NCBI GenBank assembly: GCA_025141015.1
Contig: CP081098.1
Span: forward strand, 248,001-312,000
Direction: 5' to 3'
Length of the DNA stretch: 64,000 bases
Source: Rhodobacteraceae bacterium M382
GTDB taxonomy: Bacteria > Pseudomonadota > Alphaproteobacteria > Rhodobacterales > Rhodobacteraceae
The translations under genes were made by a program, and so were the position numbers. Positions within the stretch are counted from its first letter, which is position 1. Every line of letters begins with the position of its first letter. Below, in pieces: positions 8,222-15,335 of the stretch. Under the pieces are notes generated by a model, which was not told the origin of the DNA, searched no databases, and was given only the letters and a program-made list of their open reading frames with translations.

Positions 8222-9061
8222 TCAATCAGGCAATTTTGTCTCAGGCACTTTCAAGGCATCGGCCAACCGGGATTTTGCCGATCCGGGACGCAGCGGTTTG
8301 GGTTGGCTGTCAGACGGGGACCATCCGGTCAGGCATATGATTTCGAACATCGCCGGAATGCGACCTTTGGCGGTGGCGAAATGTTCAAAATACAATCTGT
8401 TGGCCTCGTCAAACAGGGTGCGGGTGGTGGGCTTGCGCAGCCGTGCCGACATGGCGTTGGTTTCGCCCATGTGGCGCAGGTCGTGCATCAGATGCCAAAT
8501 GTCGCGGTATTCTGCGGTTAATGGTACCACGTCAGCCACAGGCAGATTCACCCCGGCGCGTTGCAGCAATCCACCCAGATCACGGATTTCCGCCATTGGC
8601 GCGACACGCGGTGAAAGCCCGCCAGACACGCGGGTCTCGGCTTCGGCCAGGACGGCGCGCAATTGGTGCAGGGTTTGCCCGCCCAAGGCTACAACCAGCA
8701 GCAGACCGTCTTCTTTCAGCGCGCGACGGCATTGGATCAACTGGCCAACCGGGTCATTGGCCCAATGCAGCCCCATGGCGTGGATCACCAGATCGTGTGA
8801 GCTTGGCTCCAGATCCAGCACGTCGTCATCCGGAACGATTGTGGCATTCGGAAAACCCGGGGCCCAGAAATCTGGGACTGGGGTCACAATCGCCGGGGTT
8901 GTAAAGATTCTGTTAACCATAGAGAGGCGATCCTGTACCTCGTCCAACGCCGTCTGATGCAGGAACAACGCGTCCGGGCGAATGCGGGCGCGGTGCGCGA
9001 TCAGCGCAGTCCTGTCAAAAAGTGGGGCCTGATTCGGAGTCTGGTTCGGTGCTTGAGTCAT
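8222..9061 (-). CDS. SAM-methyltransferase-fold protein, NDUFAF5-like
   Basis: 279 residues. The segments LVIHAMGLHWANDPVG, a GGQTLHQLR stretch, SPRVAPMAEIRDLGGLLQRAG and LMHDLRHMGETNA match the NDUFAF5 (C20orf7) branch of class I methyltransferases; the mitochondrial member modifies an arginine of the complex I subunit NDUFS7. The usual glycine-rich SAM loop (DxGxG) is not recognisable near residues 50-65, so SAM binding by the normal loop is doubtful. It is divergent from comF, with start codons 17 bp apart, so promoters must overlap the coding ends. Complex I assembly is inferred from family only. Confidence 0.78.
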   Translation of the reverse strand: MTQAPNQTPNQAPLFDRTALIAHRARIRPDALFLHQTALDEVQDRLSMVNRIFTTPAIVTPVPDFWAPGFPNATIVPDDDVLDLEPSSHDLVIHAMGLHWANDPVGQLIQCRRALKEDGLLLVVALGGQTLHQLRAVLAEAETRVSGGLSPRVAPMAEIRDLGGLLQRAGVNLPVADVVPLTAEYRDIWHLMHDLRHMGETNAMSARLRKPTTRTLFDEANRLYFEHFATAKGRIPAMFEIICLTGWSPSDSQPKPLRPGSAKSRLADALKVPETKLPD

Positions 9062-9078
9062 GGGGGCTAACTAAAGTG

Positions 9079-9807
9079 ATGTGGTCCGGTTTTCAAACAG
9101 CAGTTCGTCTCGTCTATCCGTCGCGATGCCTGGGGTGTGGTGATATGGTCGACAGCGACTTTGGCCTATGCGGGCCGTGCTGGCGGGATACGCCATTTGT
9201 GTCAGGCACGGTATGCGAAGCCTGCGGAACCCCGGTGATGGGTGCCCCGGACGGATTTCGGATCGAATGTGATGATTGTATGGAACGGCCGCGCCCGTGG
9301 AACATGGGGCGGTCGGCGCTGGTCTATGAAGGGCGGGCGCGCAAGTTGGTGTTGGCGTTGAAACATGGTGATCGGCCTGAAATCGCCCGTCCGGCGGCGC
9401 TGTGGATGGCCCGGGCGGCGAAACCCTTCCTGCGACCGAACCTTTTGATTGCGCCGGTGCCGTTGCATTGGACCAGGCTGGTCCAGCGTCGCTATAATCA
9501 GGCGGCGCTGTTGGCGCAGGCGTTGGCTGATGAAACCGGTTTGAGCTGGTGTCCGGATCTGTTGGTTCGAACTCGTCGTACCCCGATGCTGGACCACAAG
9601 GGCGTAGATCAGCGGTTCGCAACGCTAACCGATGCCATTACAGATCATCGCAAGCGACGACACAGGATGGCAGCCCGCGATATTGTGTTGGTGGATGATG
9701 TGATGACATCAGGCGCAACGCTGACCGCCTGCGCCAACGCCTGTTTACAGGCTGGCGCACGTGAGGTGTTTGTCATCACTTTGGCACGGGCTTGTCGGGA
9801 CCGATAG
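9079..9807 (+). CDS. comF: ComF family phosphoribosyltransferase-like protein
   Basis: 242 residues from the ATG at 9079; an earlier in-frame start at 9022 would overlap the divergent gene and lacks homology-like sequence. The N-terminal zinc ribbon has paired cysteines (CLGCG, CGPC, CEACG, CDDC). The C-terminal half is a type I phosphoribosyltransferase fold with the PRPP motif DIVLVDDVMTSGAT at about 216-229 and the RRYNQA segment. In naturally competent bacteria ComF assists DNA uptake; in others its biochemical role is unclear. Confidence 0.92.
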   Translation: MWSGFQTAVRLVYPSRCLGCGDMVDSDFGLCGPCWRDTPFVSGTVCEACGTPVMGAPDGFRIECDDCMERPRPWNMGRSALVYEGRARKLVLALKHGDRPEIARPAALWMARAAKPFLRPNLLIAPVPLHWTRLVQRRYNQAALLAQALADETGLSWCPDLLVRTRRTPMLDHKGVDQRFATLTDAITDHRKRRHRMAARDIVLVDDVMTSGATLTACANACLQAGAREVFVITLARACRDR

Positions 9808-9845
9808 ATTGCGGACATCCAGGTCCAACCGGCTCTCTCATAGGG

Positions 9846-9900
9846 AAAGGAGGTGATCACCTTGTCGTGAAATGGTGGCGACAGTTGCAATGACTCCCTA
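9846..9900 (+). other. Extended Shine-Dalgarno-like sequence with two minute overlapping ORFs
   Basis: The 13 bases starting at 9846 (AAAGGAGGTGATC) are complementary to nearly the whole 16S rRNA 3' tail. They are followed by TTG TCG TGA (9861-9869) and by an ATG at 9871 opening a nine-codon ORF (MVATVAMTP, stop at 9898-9900). The site lies 96 to 42 bp upstream of grxC, which has its own normal ribosome site (AGGAG). It may be a leader peptide, a ribosome-binding decoy, or chance. Confidence 0.35.
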
Positions 9901-9941
9901 AATCGCTCAAAACATCATCAAACCCGAATAGGAGCCACCGC

Positions 9942-10199
9942 ATGAAGCCGGTTGAAATCTATACATCGCCTCTGTGTGGCTTCTGCCATGCCGCCAAACG
10001 ACTGTTGAATCAAAAGGGCGTAGAGTTCTCGGAAATCGACGTGCTGGTACATCCCAAGCGCAAAGCCGAGATGATCGACCGTGCCAACGGTGGGCGTACA
10101 GTACCGCAGATTTTCATCGGGGAAACCCACGTGGGCGGCTGCGACGACCTGTTTGCACTTGAAAATGCGGGCAAGCTTGACCCGCTGTTGGCGGCCTGA
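9942..10199 (+). CDS. grxC: Glutaredoxin 3
   Basis: 85 residues, the normal size of a class I monocysteine-pair glutaredoxin. The active site is CGFC at residues 11-14 (usual CPYC; CGFC/CGYC variants occur in this order). TVPQIFI with the cis-proline and the GGCDDL glutathione-binding motif near residue 65 complete the fold. It reduces protein disulfides and mixed disulfides with glutathione in the cytoplasm. A ribosome site AGGAG precedes the ATG. The next gene starts 3 bp after the stop, so the two are co-translated. Confidence 0.96.
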   Translation: MKPVEIYTSPLCGFCHAAKRLLNQKGVEFSEIDVLVHPKRKAEMIDRANGGRTVPQIFIGETHVGGCDDLFALENAGKLDPLLAA

Positions 10200-10202
10200 T
10201 TG

Positions 10203-11033
10203 ATGCGGACCGCGCTGCTTCAGCTGACCTCTTCGGATGACCCGGTCGAAAACCTGGCTACGGTCACTGACATGATCAACACGGCTGTTGCGGGCGGTGC
10301 CGGATTTGTGCTGACCCCGGAAGTCACCAATTGTCTGTCCACATCGCGACGCCATCAAAAGGCGGTGCTTTGTCACGAAGAGGACGACGCGACTCTGGCC
10401 GCATTGCGCCAGGAGGCGGCGCGCCACGGAATATGGCTGTTGTTGGGGTCGCTGGGGATCAAGACCCACGATGACGATGGGCGCTTTGCAAATCGACAGT
10501 TCCTGATAGCCCCGGACGGCGAAATCGCAGCACGATACGACAAGATCCACATGTTCGATGTTCAGGTGTCACCCGAAGAGACATATCGAGAATCAGATGG
10601 CTATCGCCCGGGGACACAGGCAGTGGTGGCTGAAACGCCTTTTGCCTGCATTGGCATGACCATTTGCTATGACGTGCGTTTCCCGCGTCTGCACCGGGCC
10701 CTGGCGCAGAGTGGCGCACAGATTCTGACTGCACCCGCAGCGTTTTCCTATGTAACGGGCGCGGCGCATTGGCATGCACTGTTGCGGGCGCGGGCAATTG
10801 AAACCGGGTGTTTCGTCGTGGCCCCGGCTCAGACGGGGAAACACAAATCCAGCCGAGGTCAAAGCCGCCAGACCTATGGTCATAGCCTGGTTGTGGCACC
10901 CTGGGGCGAGATTTTGTTGGACGCTGGTGAAGACCCAGGCGTGAGTTTCGTTGATCTGGACATGGGTTTGGTGGCACAAGCACGCAAACGCGTACCTTCA
11001 CTGACCCACGATCGTGAATTTGACGGACCCTGA
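10203..11033 (+). CDS. Carbon-nitrogen hydrolase, Nit2/omega-amidase-like
   Basis: 276 residues from ATG 10203; TTG at 10200 is directly before it and is less likely. The nitrilase-superfamily triad is present: Glu in LTPEVTN (about residue 41), Lys in YDKIHMFD (about 112) and Cys in ICYDVRFP (about 157). Sequence around the triad fits the Nit1/Nit2 branch, which hydrolyses deaminated glutathione or alpha-ketoglutaramate. Pairing with grxC supports a glutathione-repair role (Nit1-type), but the substrate is not proven by sequence. Confidence 0.9.
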   Translation: MRTALLQLTSSDDPVENLATVTDMINTAVAGGAGFVLTPEVTNCLSTSRRHQKAVLCHEEDDATLAALRQEAARHGIWLLLGSLGIKTHDDDGRFANRQFLIAPDGEIAARYDKIHMFDVQVSPEETYRESDGYRPGTQAVVAETPFACIGMTICYDVRFPRLHRALAQSGAQILTAPAAFSYVTGAAHWHALLRARAIETGCFVVAPAQTGKHKSSRGQSRQTYGHSLVVAPWGEILLDAGEDPGVSFVDLDMGLVAQARKRVPSLTHDREFDGP

Positions 11034-11045
11034 AACGGACCCGAA

Positions 11046-11486
11046 ATGGATGACAACAACGCATTGGCTGTTTCGCTTTTCAGCGAAATTCTTATGGCGG
11101 ACCAGCTTGCCCGGTCTCGCCTGACTCGTGCGTTGCCGCGCGGCATGGAACTGTCGCATTTTTCGGTGCTGAATCATTTGGTTCGGGTAGGGTTGGAACG
11201 GACACCCGCGCAATTGGCCAAGACGTTCCACGTCACCCGTGGGGCAATGACCAATACGTTGGGCAAGCTCGAGATGGCCGGGTATATCCATATTCGCCCG
11301 GATTGGGACGATGCCCGACGCAAGATGGTTGCCATCAGCCCGGCAGGGCGAAACGCGCGGGATGCAGCTATCGCCGGAATCGCGCCAATCATTTCCGAAG
11401 TGGTTGCCGAATTGGGTCAGGATCGGGTCAAGGCAACATTGCCCATCCTGCGCGAACTGCGGACCAAGTTGGAAAATGACGGTTAG
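11046..11486 (+). CDS. MarR family transcriptional regulator
   Basis: 146 residues. A winged helix-turn-helix spans about residues 38-105: SVLNHLV, TPAQLAKTFHVTRGAMTNTLGKLEMAGYI (recognition helix), then the wing RPDWDDARRKMVAISPAGR. The flanking helices form the usual dimer interface. It starts 12 bp after the amidase gene, so it is the last gene of the comF/grxC strand run and may sense a ligand related to those enzymes. The target is unknown; no palindrome is obvious at its own start. Confidence 0.9.
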   Translation: MDDNNALAVSLFSEILMADQLARSRLTRALPRGMELSHFSVLNHLVRVGLERTPAQLAKTFHVTRGAMTNTLGKLEMAGYIHIRPDWDDARRKMVAISPAGRNARDAAIAGIAPIISEVVAELGQDRVKATLPILRELRTKLENDG

Positions 11487-11554
11487 GGTGTGATCGCCTG
11501 ATCCAGGGTTCTGTGATGGATGGTCATGCAGCCCAGGTGACAACCGAAATGAAA

Positions 11555-11587
11555 AACGGGACGTCTATCCCCAAACGTCCCGTTCTT
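11555..11587 (+). terminator. Terminator-like hairpin
   Basis: AACGGGACGT (11555-11564) pairs perfectly with ACGTCCCGTT (11575-11584), followed by a short CTT rather than a long T run. It ends the marR transcript, probably as a weak terminator. Confidence 0.65.
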
Positions 11588-11763
11588 CGCTCCAAAATGC
11601 CCCGTGAGTGTATTTTGGCTTTTGGATAAACCCAGCTCTTGAGGAACATGGGGTATTACTCACTCGGTGAAGACCTCTCGGTCTGCTTTTGTGGCGTTGG
11701 CCGTTCCGCCTGTCCACCTACTCAAACTAGCAACTACAGCAATCGGCTCAACTGTGCATTAGG

Positions 11764-11938
11764 ATCTAATCCTATACGAAAGGATAGATAATGTGACGCC
11801 AACTGGCGTCATGCTGTTTCGGGGATACCTGGAAGATCAAGAAAAAAGCGTTAATAAATAGTATTTTAAGCCGCAAAAAGAGGGTGACGCTAGTTAGGTT
11901 CACATGAATGACCTTACTTGGCGTCACCTTGTTGTCTG
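11764..11938. repeat. Nested inverted repeats, MITE-like element in a 490-bp gene-free gap
   Basis: The gap 11487-11974 has no convincing gene. Within it GTGACGCCAA (11793-11802) and its exact inverse TTGGCGTCAC (11928-11937) bound 145 bp. Each end also forms its own hairpin: TGACGCC/GGCGTCA at 11794-11811, and TGACGC ... GCGTCA at 11885-11936 with a matching inner stem. The middle (11836-11882) is AT-rich, unlike the surroundings. A further imperfect hairpin is at 11764-11789. The form fits a small non-autonomous mobile element or a structured RNA; no target-site duplication is certain. Confidence 0.5.
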
Positions 11939-11974
11939 GAACGGGTTGGCTTTACCCACCCACGGCAAATCTCA

Positions 11975-12721
11975 TCAAAGTGGTTTGGTACTGGCAGTAA
12001 CGTAATTGACGCTCAGGTCGCGATCGGAAATCGACCAGCTCCAGGCCAATGGGTTGAAAACGAACCCCTTGCGATCCACCGGCGTCAGCCCAGATGTGCT
12101 CAACAATTCGAACAGTTCATCGGGAGTGATGAATTTGGACCATTCATGGGTGCCACGGGGCAGCCAACGCATCACGACTTCGGCTCCGACGATCGCCACG
12201 GCAAAGCTTTTGGGATTGCGGTTGATGGTGGAACAGATCTGTAAGCCACCGGGTTTCAACAAACGCCGCGTCGCAGTCAGAAATTCCAGTGGATCGGCCA
12301 CATGTTCGACGACTTCCATGTTCAAAACAACGTCGAATTGTTCGCCGGCGTCGGCCATGGCTTCGGCAGTTGTGTGGCGGTAATCAATCTCCAACCCGGA
12401 TTGCTCGGCATGGACACGGGCCACAGGCAGGTTGCCCTCGGCCGCATCGGCACCGACAACAGTGGCACCCAGGCGAGCCATCGGTTCGGACAACAATCCA
12501 CCGCCGCAACCGATGTCGAGCAATCGCAGGCCCTGAAATGGCTGGGGCGACTTGAGGTCGCGGTCAAATTCCCCTGCGATCTGAGTGGTGATATAGTCCA
12601 GACGACAAGGATTGAGCATGTGCAGTGGCTTGAATTTGCCCTCGGGATCCCACCATTCGGCGGCCATCGCCTCGAATTTGGCGATCTCGGATGGGTCAAC
12701 GGTGGATTGAGGCGCTTGCAT
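11975..12721 (-). CDS. ubiG: Ubiquinone O-methyltransferase / 2-polyprenyl-6-hydroxyphenol methylase
   Basis: 248 residues. It carries the UbiG start pattern ([27 protein letters not shown]), SAM motif [17 protein letters not shown] near residue 66, VVGADAA and NMEVVEHV, the family hallmarks. The enzyme performs both O-methylation steps of ubiquinone synthesis at the inner membrane surface. It is divergent from pip (50 bp between starts) and convergent with marR across the repeat region. Confidence 0.97.
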   Translation of the reverse strand: MQAPQSTVDPSEIAKFEAMAAEWWDPEGKFKPLHMLNPCRLDYITTQIAGEFDRDLKSPQPFQGLRLLDIGCGGGLLSEPMARLGATVVGADAAEGNLPVARVHAEQSGLEIDYRHTTAEAMADAGEQFDVVLNMEVVEHVADPLEFLTATRRLLKPGGLQICSTINRNPKSFAVAIVGAEVVMRWLPRGTHEWSKFITPDELFELLSTSGLTPVDRKGFVFNPLAWSWSISDRDLSVNYVTASTKPL

Positions 12722-12771
12722 TCCTGTCTCCGTATGCTCTTTTACCAGTCAGTGATTAATATAGGCCTGTA

Positions 12772-13749
12772 ATGGACAAATACCCGGATCAAAAGCGCGC
12801 AGTGCAATATTTGTACCCGCCGATCGAACCCTTTGATCAGCGTATGCTGGATGTAGGCCAGGGTCATCGAATCTATGTCGAGCAGAATGGGAACCCAAAC
12901 GGGGTCCCTGTTGTTGTGTGTCATGGCGGACCGGGTGGTGGGTGTAGCCCGGCGATGCGGCGGTATTTCGACCCGGCGGTTTACCGGGTGATTCTGTTTG
13001 ATCAAAGGGGCTGTGGCCGGTCGCGTCCCCATGCAGCCTGCGAGGACAATACCACCTGGCATCTGATCGCCGACATGGAGAAAATCCGGCAGGGTCTGGA
13101 AATCGACAGTTGGATGGTGTTTGGCGGCAGTTGGGGTGCAACCCTGTCGCTGCTCTATGCCCAGACGCACCCGGATCGGACCAACCATCTGATCCTGCGC
13201 GGTGTGTTTCTAATGACCAAAGCAGAACTGGAGTGGTTCTATGGCGGAGGGGCTGGCAAATTCTGGCCCGAGCCATGGGCCCGTTTTGTATCGTTGATTC
13301 CCGAAAATGAACGCGACGATCTGATCGGGGCCTATCACAAGCGGCTGTTTTCGGGCGACCGCGCCGAAGAAATCAGCCATGGTCGTGCCTGGTCCAACTG
13401 GGAAAACGCGTTGGCGTCTATTCATTCGAACGGTGTCGTCGGTGAAACGCCAGGAGAATATGCCCGCGCGTTCGCCCGGCTCGAAAATCACTACTTTCTG
13501 AACGATGGTTTTTTGGAATTCGACGGACAGATACTGGCCAACATGGCGCGAATCTCGCATATTCCCGGAGTTATTGTTCAGGGACGCTATGATATGATCT
13601 GCCCGCCCTCATCGGCCTGGAAGCTGAACGAGCTGTGGCCCGCCGCTGATCTGCGGATGGTGCGCAATGCAGGTCACGCCATGTCAGAGCCAGGTATAAG
13701 CGCCGAACTGGTACGAGCAATGGATCGGATTGCCGAGGAGATGCAATGA
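12772..13749 (+). CDS. pip: Proline iminopeptidase
   Basis: 325 residues, the standard alpha/beta-hydrolase aminopeptidase (S33) length. HGGPGGG at 51-57 forms the oxyanion hole, FDQRGCGRS is the family signature, GGSWGA has the nucleophile Ser120, and the catalytic Asp/His lie in GRYDMICP and NAGHAM near the C-terminus. It removes N-terminal proline from peptides in the cytoplasm. It overlaps the next gene by four bases (ATGA), which indicates translational coupling to a peptide-binding-like protein, a sensible pairing for peptide use. Confidence 0.97.
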   Translation: MDKYPDQKRAVQYLYPPIEPFDQRMLDVGQGHRIYVEQNGNPNGVPVVVCHGGPGGGCSPAMRRYFDPAVYRVILFDQRGCGRSRPHAACEDNTTWHLIADMEKIRQGLEIDSWMVFGGSWGATLSLLYAQTHPDRTNHLILRGVFLMTKAELEWFYGGGAGKFWPEPWARFVSLIPENERDDLIGAYHKRLFSGDRAEEISHGRAWSNWENALASIHSNGVVGETPGEYARAFARLENHYFLNDGFLEFDGQILANMARISHIPGVIVQGRYDMICPPSSAWKLNELWPAADLRMVRNAGHAMSEPGISAELVRAMDRIAEEMQ

Positions 13750-14588
13750 CCCGGATCGACCGACGCGCGTTATTCACTTCTGGTGCGGCCGCGGCGTTGC
13801 TGGCGGCAACGGGCACGTCCGTAACAGCGGCCCCTCGCCGTGGTGGGGTGCTGCGTTTGGCAGTGCCGCGGGATGGCGACATGCTCGAATCCGTGGCCCG
13901 CGGTGCGGTCTATGACACGTTGACCGAAATCGGCCCGGATGGCGTTCTAAAGGGTGAATTGGCGACCAGTTGGCGTAGCAGCCCGGATGCGCGGGTTTGG
14001 CATTTTCAGTTGCGCGACGAAGTACCGTTTCACGATGGCGCGATGCTCAATGCCGAGGATGTGGCTGCGTCTTTGCGGGCGCATGATTTCCCCGATGGAT
14101 GCCTGGGAATCAAGGTGATCGGCACGACACAATTGCAGTTGGAGCTGGTCAAACCGAATTCGGATCTGCCCTACCTGTTGGCTGACCCCAAATTGATCAT
14201 CGCCCGTGCGGGACAGATTGGGGCACCGTTGAATGCGGCCATCGGAACCGGGGTTTATCAGGTGTCTCAGGCGCAGGACGGTCGTCATTTCAGCGCGACC
14301 CGATTGGCGCAGCATTTCAAGGACGGGCAGGCCGGATGGGTCGACAGGGTCGAAGTCATAACTATCCCCGATGCGTCTGTGCGCGCCGAAGCACTGCGCG
14401 ATGGATATGTCGATATTGCCGCCCTTCCAGAACCCAAAGGCCTGTTGCACCGCGGTGAGTTCACCTATCACCCGTCGGCCCACGATATGGCGCTGGCGAC
14501 GCACGCCGGTGTCGGTCTGCCGCGCCGCATCGGAGCCAGGGCTCCAATGGATGATGGCCGAATCGTCCAGCGGTGGTGGGTGGCATGA
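13746..14588 (+). CDS. Short family 5 (DppA/OppA-like) solute-binding protein, one lobe only
   Basis: 280 residues against about 500-550 for ordinary family 5 binding proteins. A Tat-like signal (RRALFTSGAAAALLAATG) is followed by lobe I features: GGVLRLA, YDTLTEIGPDGVLKGELATSW, the WHFQLRDEVPFHDG signature and GTGVYQV. Lobe II and the C-terminal return strand are absent; the protein ends RAPMDDGRIVQRWWVA with no trace of a frameshifted continuation in the following 150 bp. It may be a natural one-lobe form or an old deletion derivative. No permease or ATPase gene is nearby. Confidence 0.72.
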   Translation: MTRIDRRALFTSGAAAALLAATGTSVTAAPRRGGVLRLAVPRDGDMLESVARGAVYDTLTEIGPDGVLKGELATSWRSSPDARVWHFQLRDEVPFHDGAMLNAEDVAASLRAHDFPDGCLGIKVIGTTQLQLELVKPNSDLPYLLADPKLIIARAGQIGAPLNAAIGTGVYQVSQAQDGRHFSATRLAQHFKDGQAGWVDRVEVITIPDASVRAEALRDGYVDIAALPEPKGLLHRGEFTYHPSAHDMALATHAGVGLPRRIGARAPMDDGRIVQRWWVA

Positions 14589-14705
14589 AAACGGATATTG
14601 GGTGAACGACAAAGTCAGGACTTGAAGTATCGGGAGTTGCGGCGTATATGCCTCTCTCAACAGCGGCGCGTCGGGCACCAACCCGGGGTTCCACCGGATA
14701 GTTTC

Positions 14706-14728
14706 ACGGGCCGCGCGCCCGTTTTTTT
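14706..14728 (+). terminator. Intrinsic terminator 16 bp before rimP, candidate attenuator
   Basis: ACGGGC (14706-14711) pairs with GCCCGT (14717-14722) and is followed by a run of seven T. The sequence 14589-14705 before it holds no gene. As the next start codon (rimP, 14745) is only 16 bp away, read-through must be regulated or partial. Attenuator leaders before rimP-nusA are known in gammaproteobacteria; sequence similarity to them was not tested. Confidence 0.75.
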
Positions 14729-14744
14729 GTGTTTGGACGACCTG

Positions 14745-15335
14745 ATGACCAACGACCTGATCGCCAAGGCAGCCATTGATCGCCGCATGGCCGAAATCAT
14801 CACTCCGGTGATCGAGGATCTCGGCTTTGAACTGGTGCGCGTTCGGCTGATGTCTGGCAAGACTTCGACGCTGCAAATCATGGCTGACAAAGCGGACGGT
14901 GGAATCGAAGTCGATGACTGCGCCGAGATTTCAAACGCCGTCAGCGCGGTTCTGGATGTCGAAGACCCGATTCTGGATGCCTATACACTCGAAGTTTCCA
15001 GCCCCGGGATTGACCGGCCTTTGACACGGCTCAAGGACTTTGAGGCATTCGAAGGTTATGAAGCGAAGCTGGAAACAGACGAGTTGATCGATGGGCGTCG
15101 CCGGTTCAAGGGTGAACTGGCCGGGATCGAAGGCGAAGACGTGCTGATCAATATCGAAGATCAGGGTGAGACCGTGACCATTGGTCTGCAATTTGATTGG
15201 CTGAGCGACGCCAAACTGGTGCTGACCGACGACCTGATCAAGGAAATGCTACGCCAGCGCAAAGATGCTGGCGACCTGAACGAAGACCAATTCGACGAGA
15301 TCGAGACCGAAGGGTCCGAAGAGGAGACGAAGTAA
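14745..15335 (+). CDS. rimP: Ribosome maturation factor RimP
   Basis: 196 residues from ATG 14745 (the frame is open further upstream across the terminator, which is not translated). [29 protein letters not shown] and the signature [13 protein letters not shown] are typical. RimP assists late 30S assembly in the cytoplasm. The C-terminal 35 residues are acidic ([15 protein letters not shown]), longer than in E. coli but common in alphaproteobacteria. The stop and the nusA start share a base (TAATG), so the genes are tightly coupled. Confidence 0.97.
   Translation: MTNDLIAKAAIDRRMAEIITPVIEDLGFELVRVRLMSGKTSTLQIMADKADGGIEVDDCAEISNAVSAVLDVEDPILDAYTLEVSSPGIDRPLTRLKDFEAFEGYEAKLETDELIDGRRRFKGELAGIEGEDVLINIEDQGETVTIGLQFDWLSDAKLVLTDDLIKEMLRQRKDAGDLNEDQFDEIETEGSEEETK

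Noticed and set aside
14589-14705. A tRNA gene upstream of rimP, as metY in E. coli
   Set aside because: No acceptor stem or T-loop GTTCRANYC in proper spacing; only the terminator hairpin is clear.
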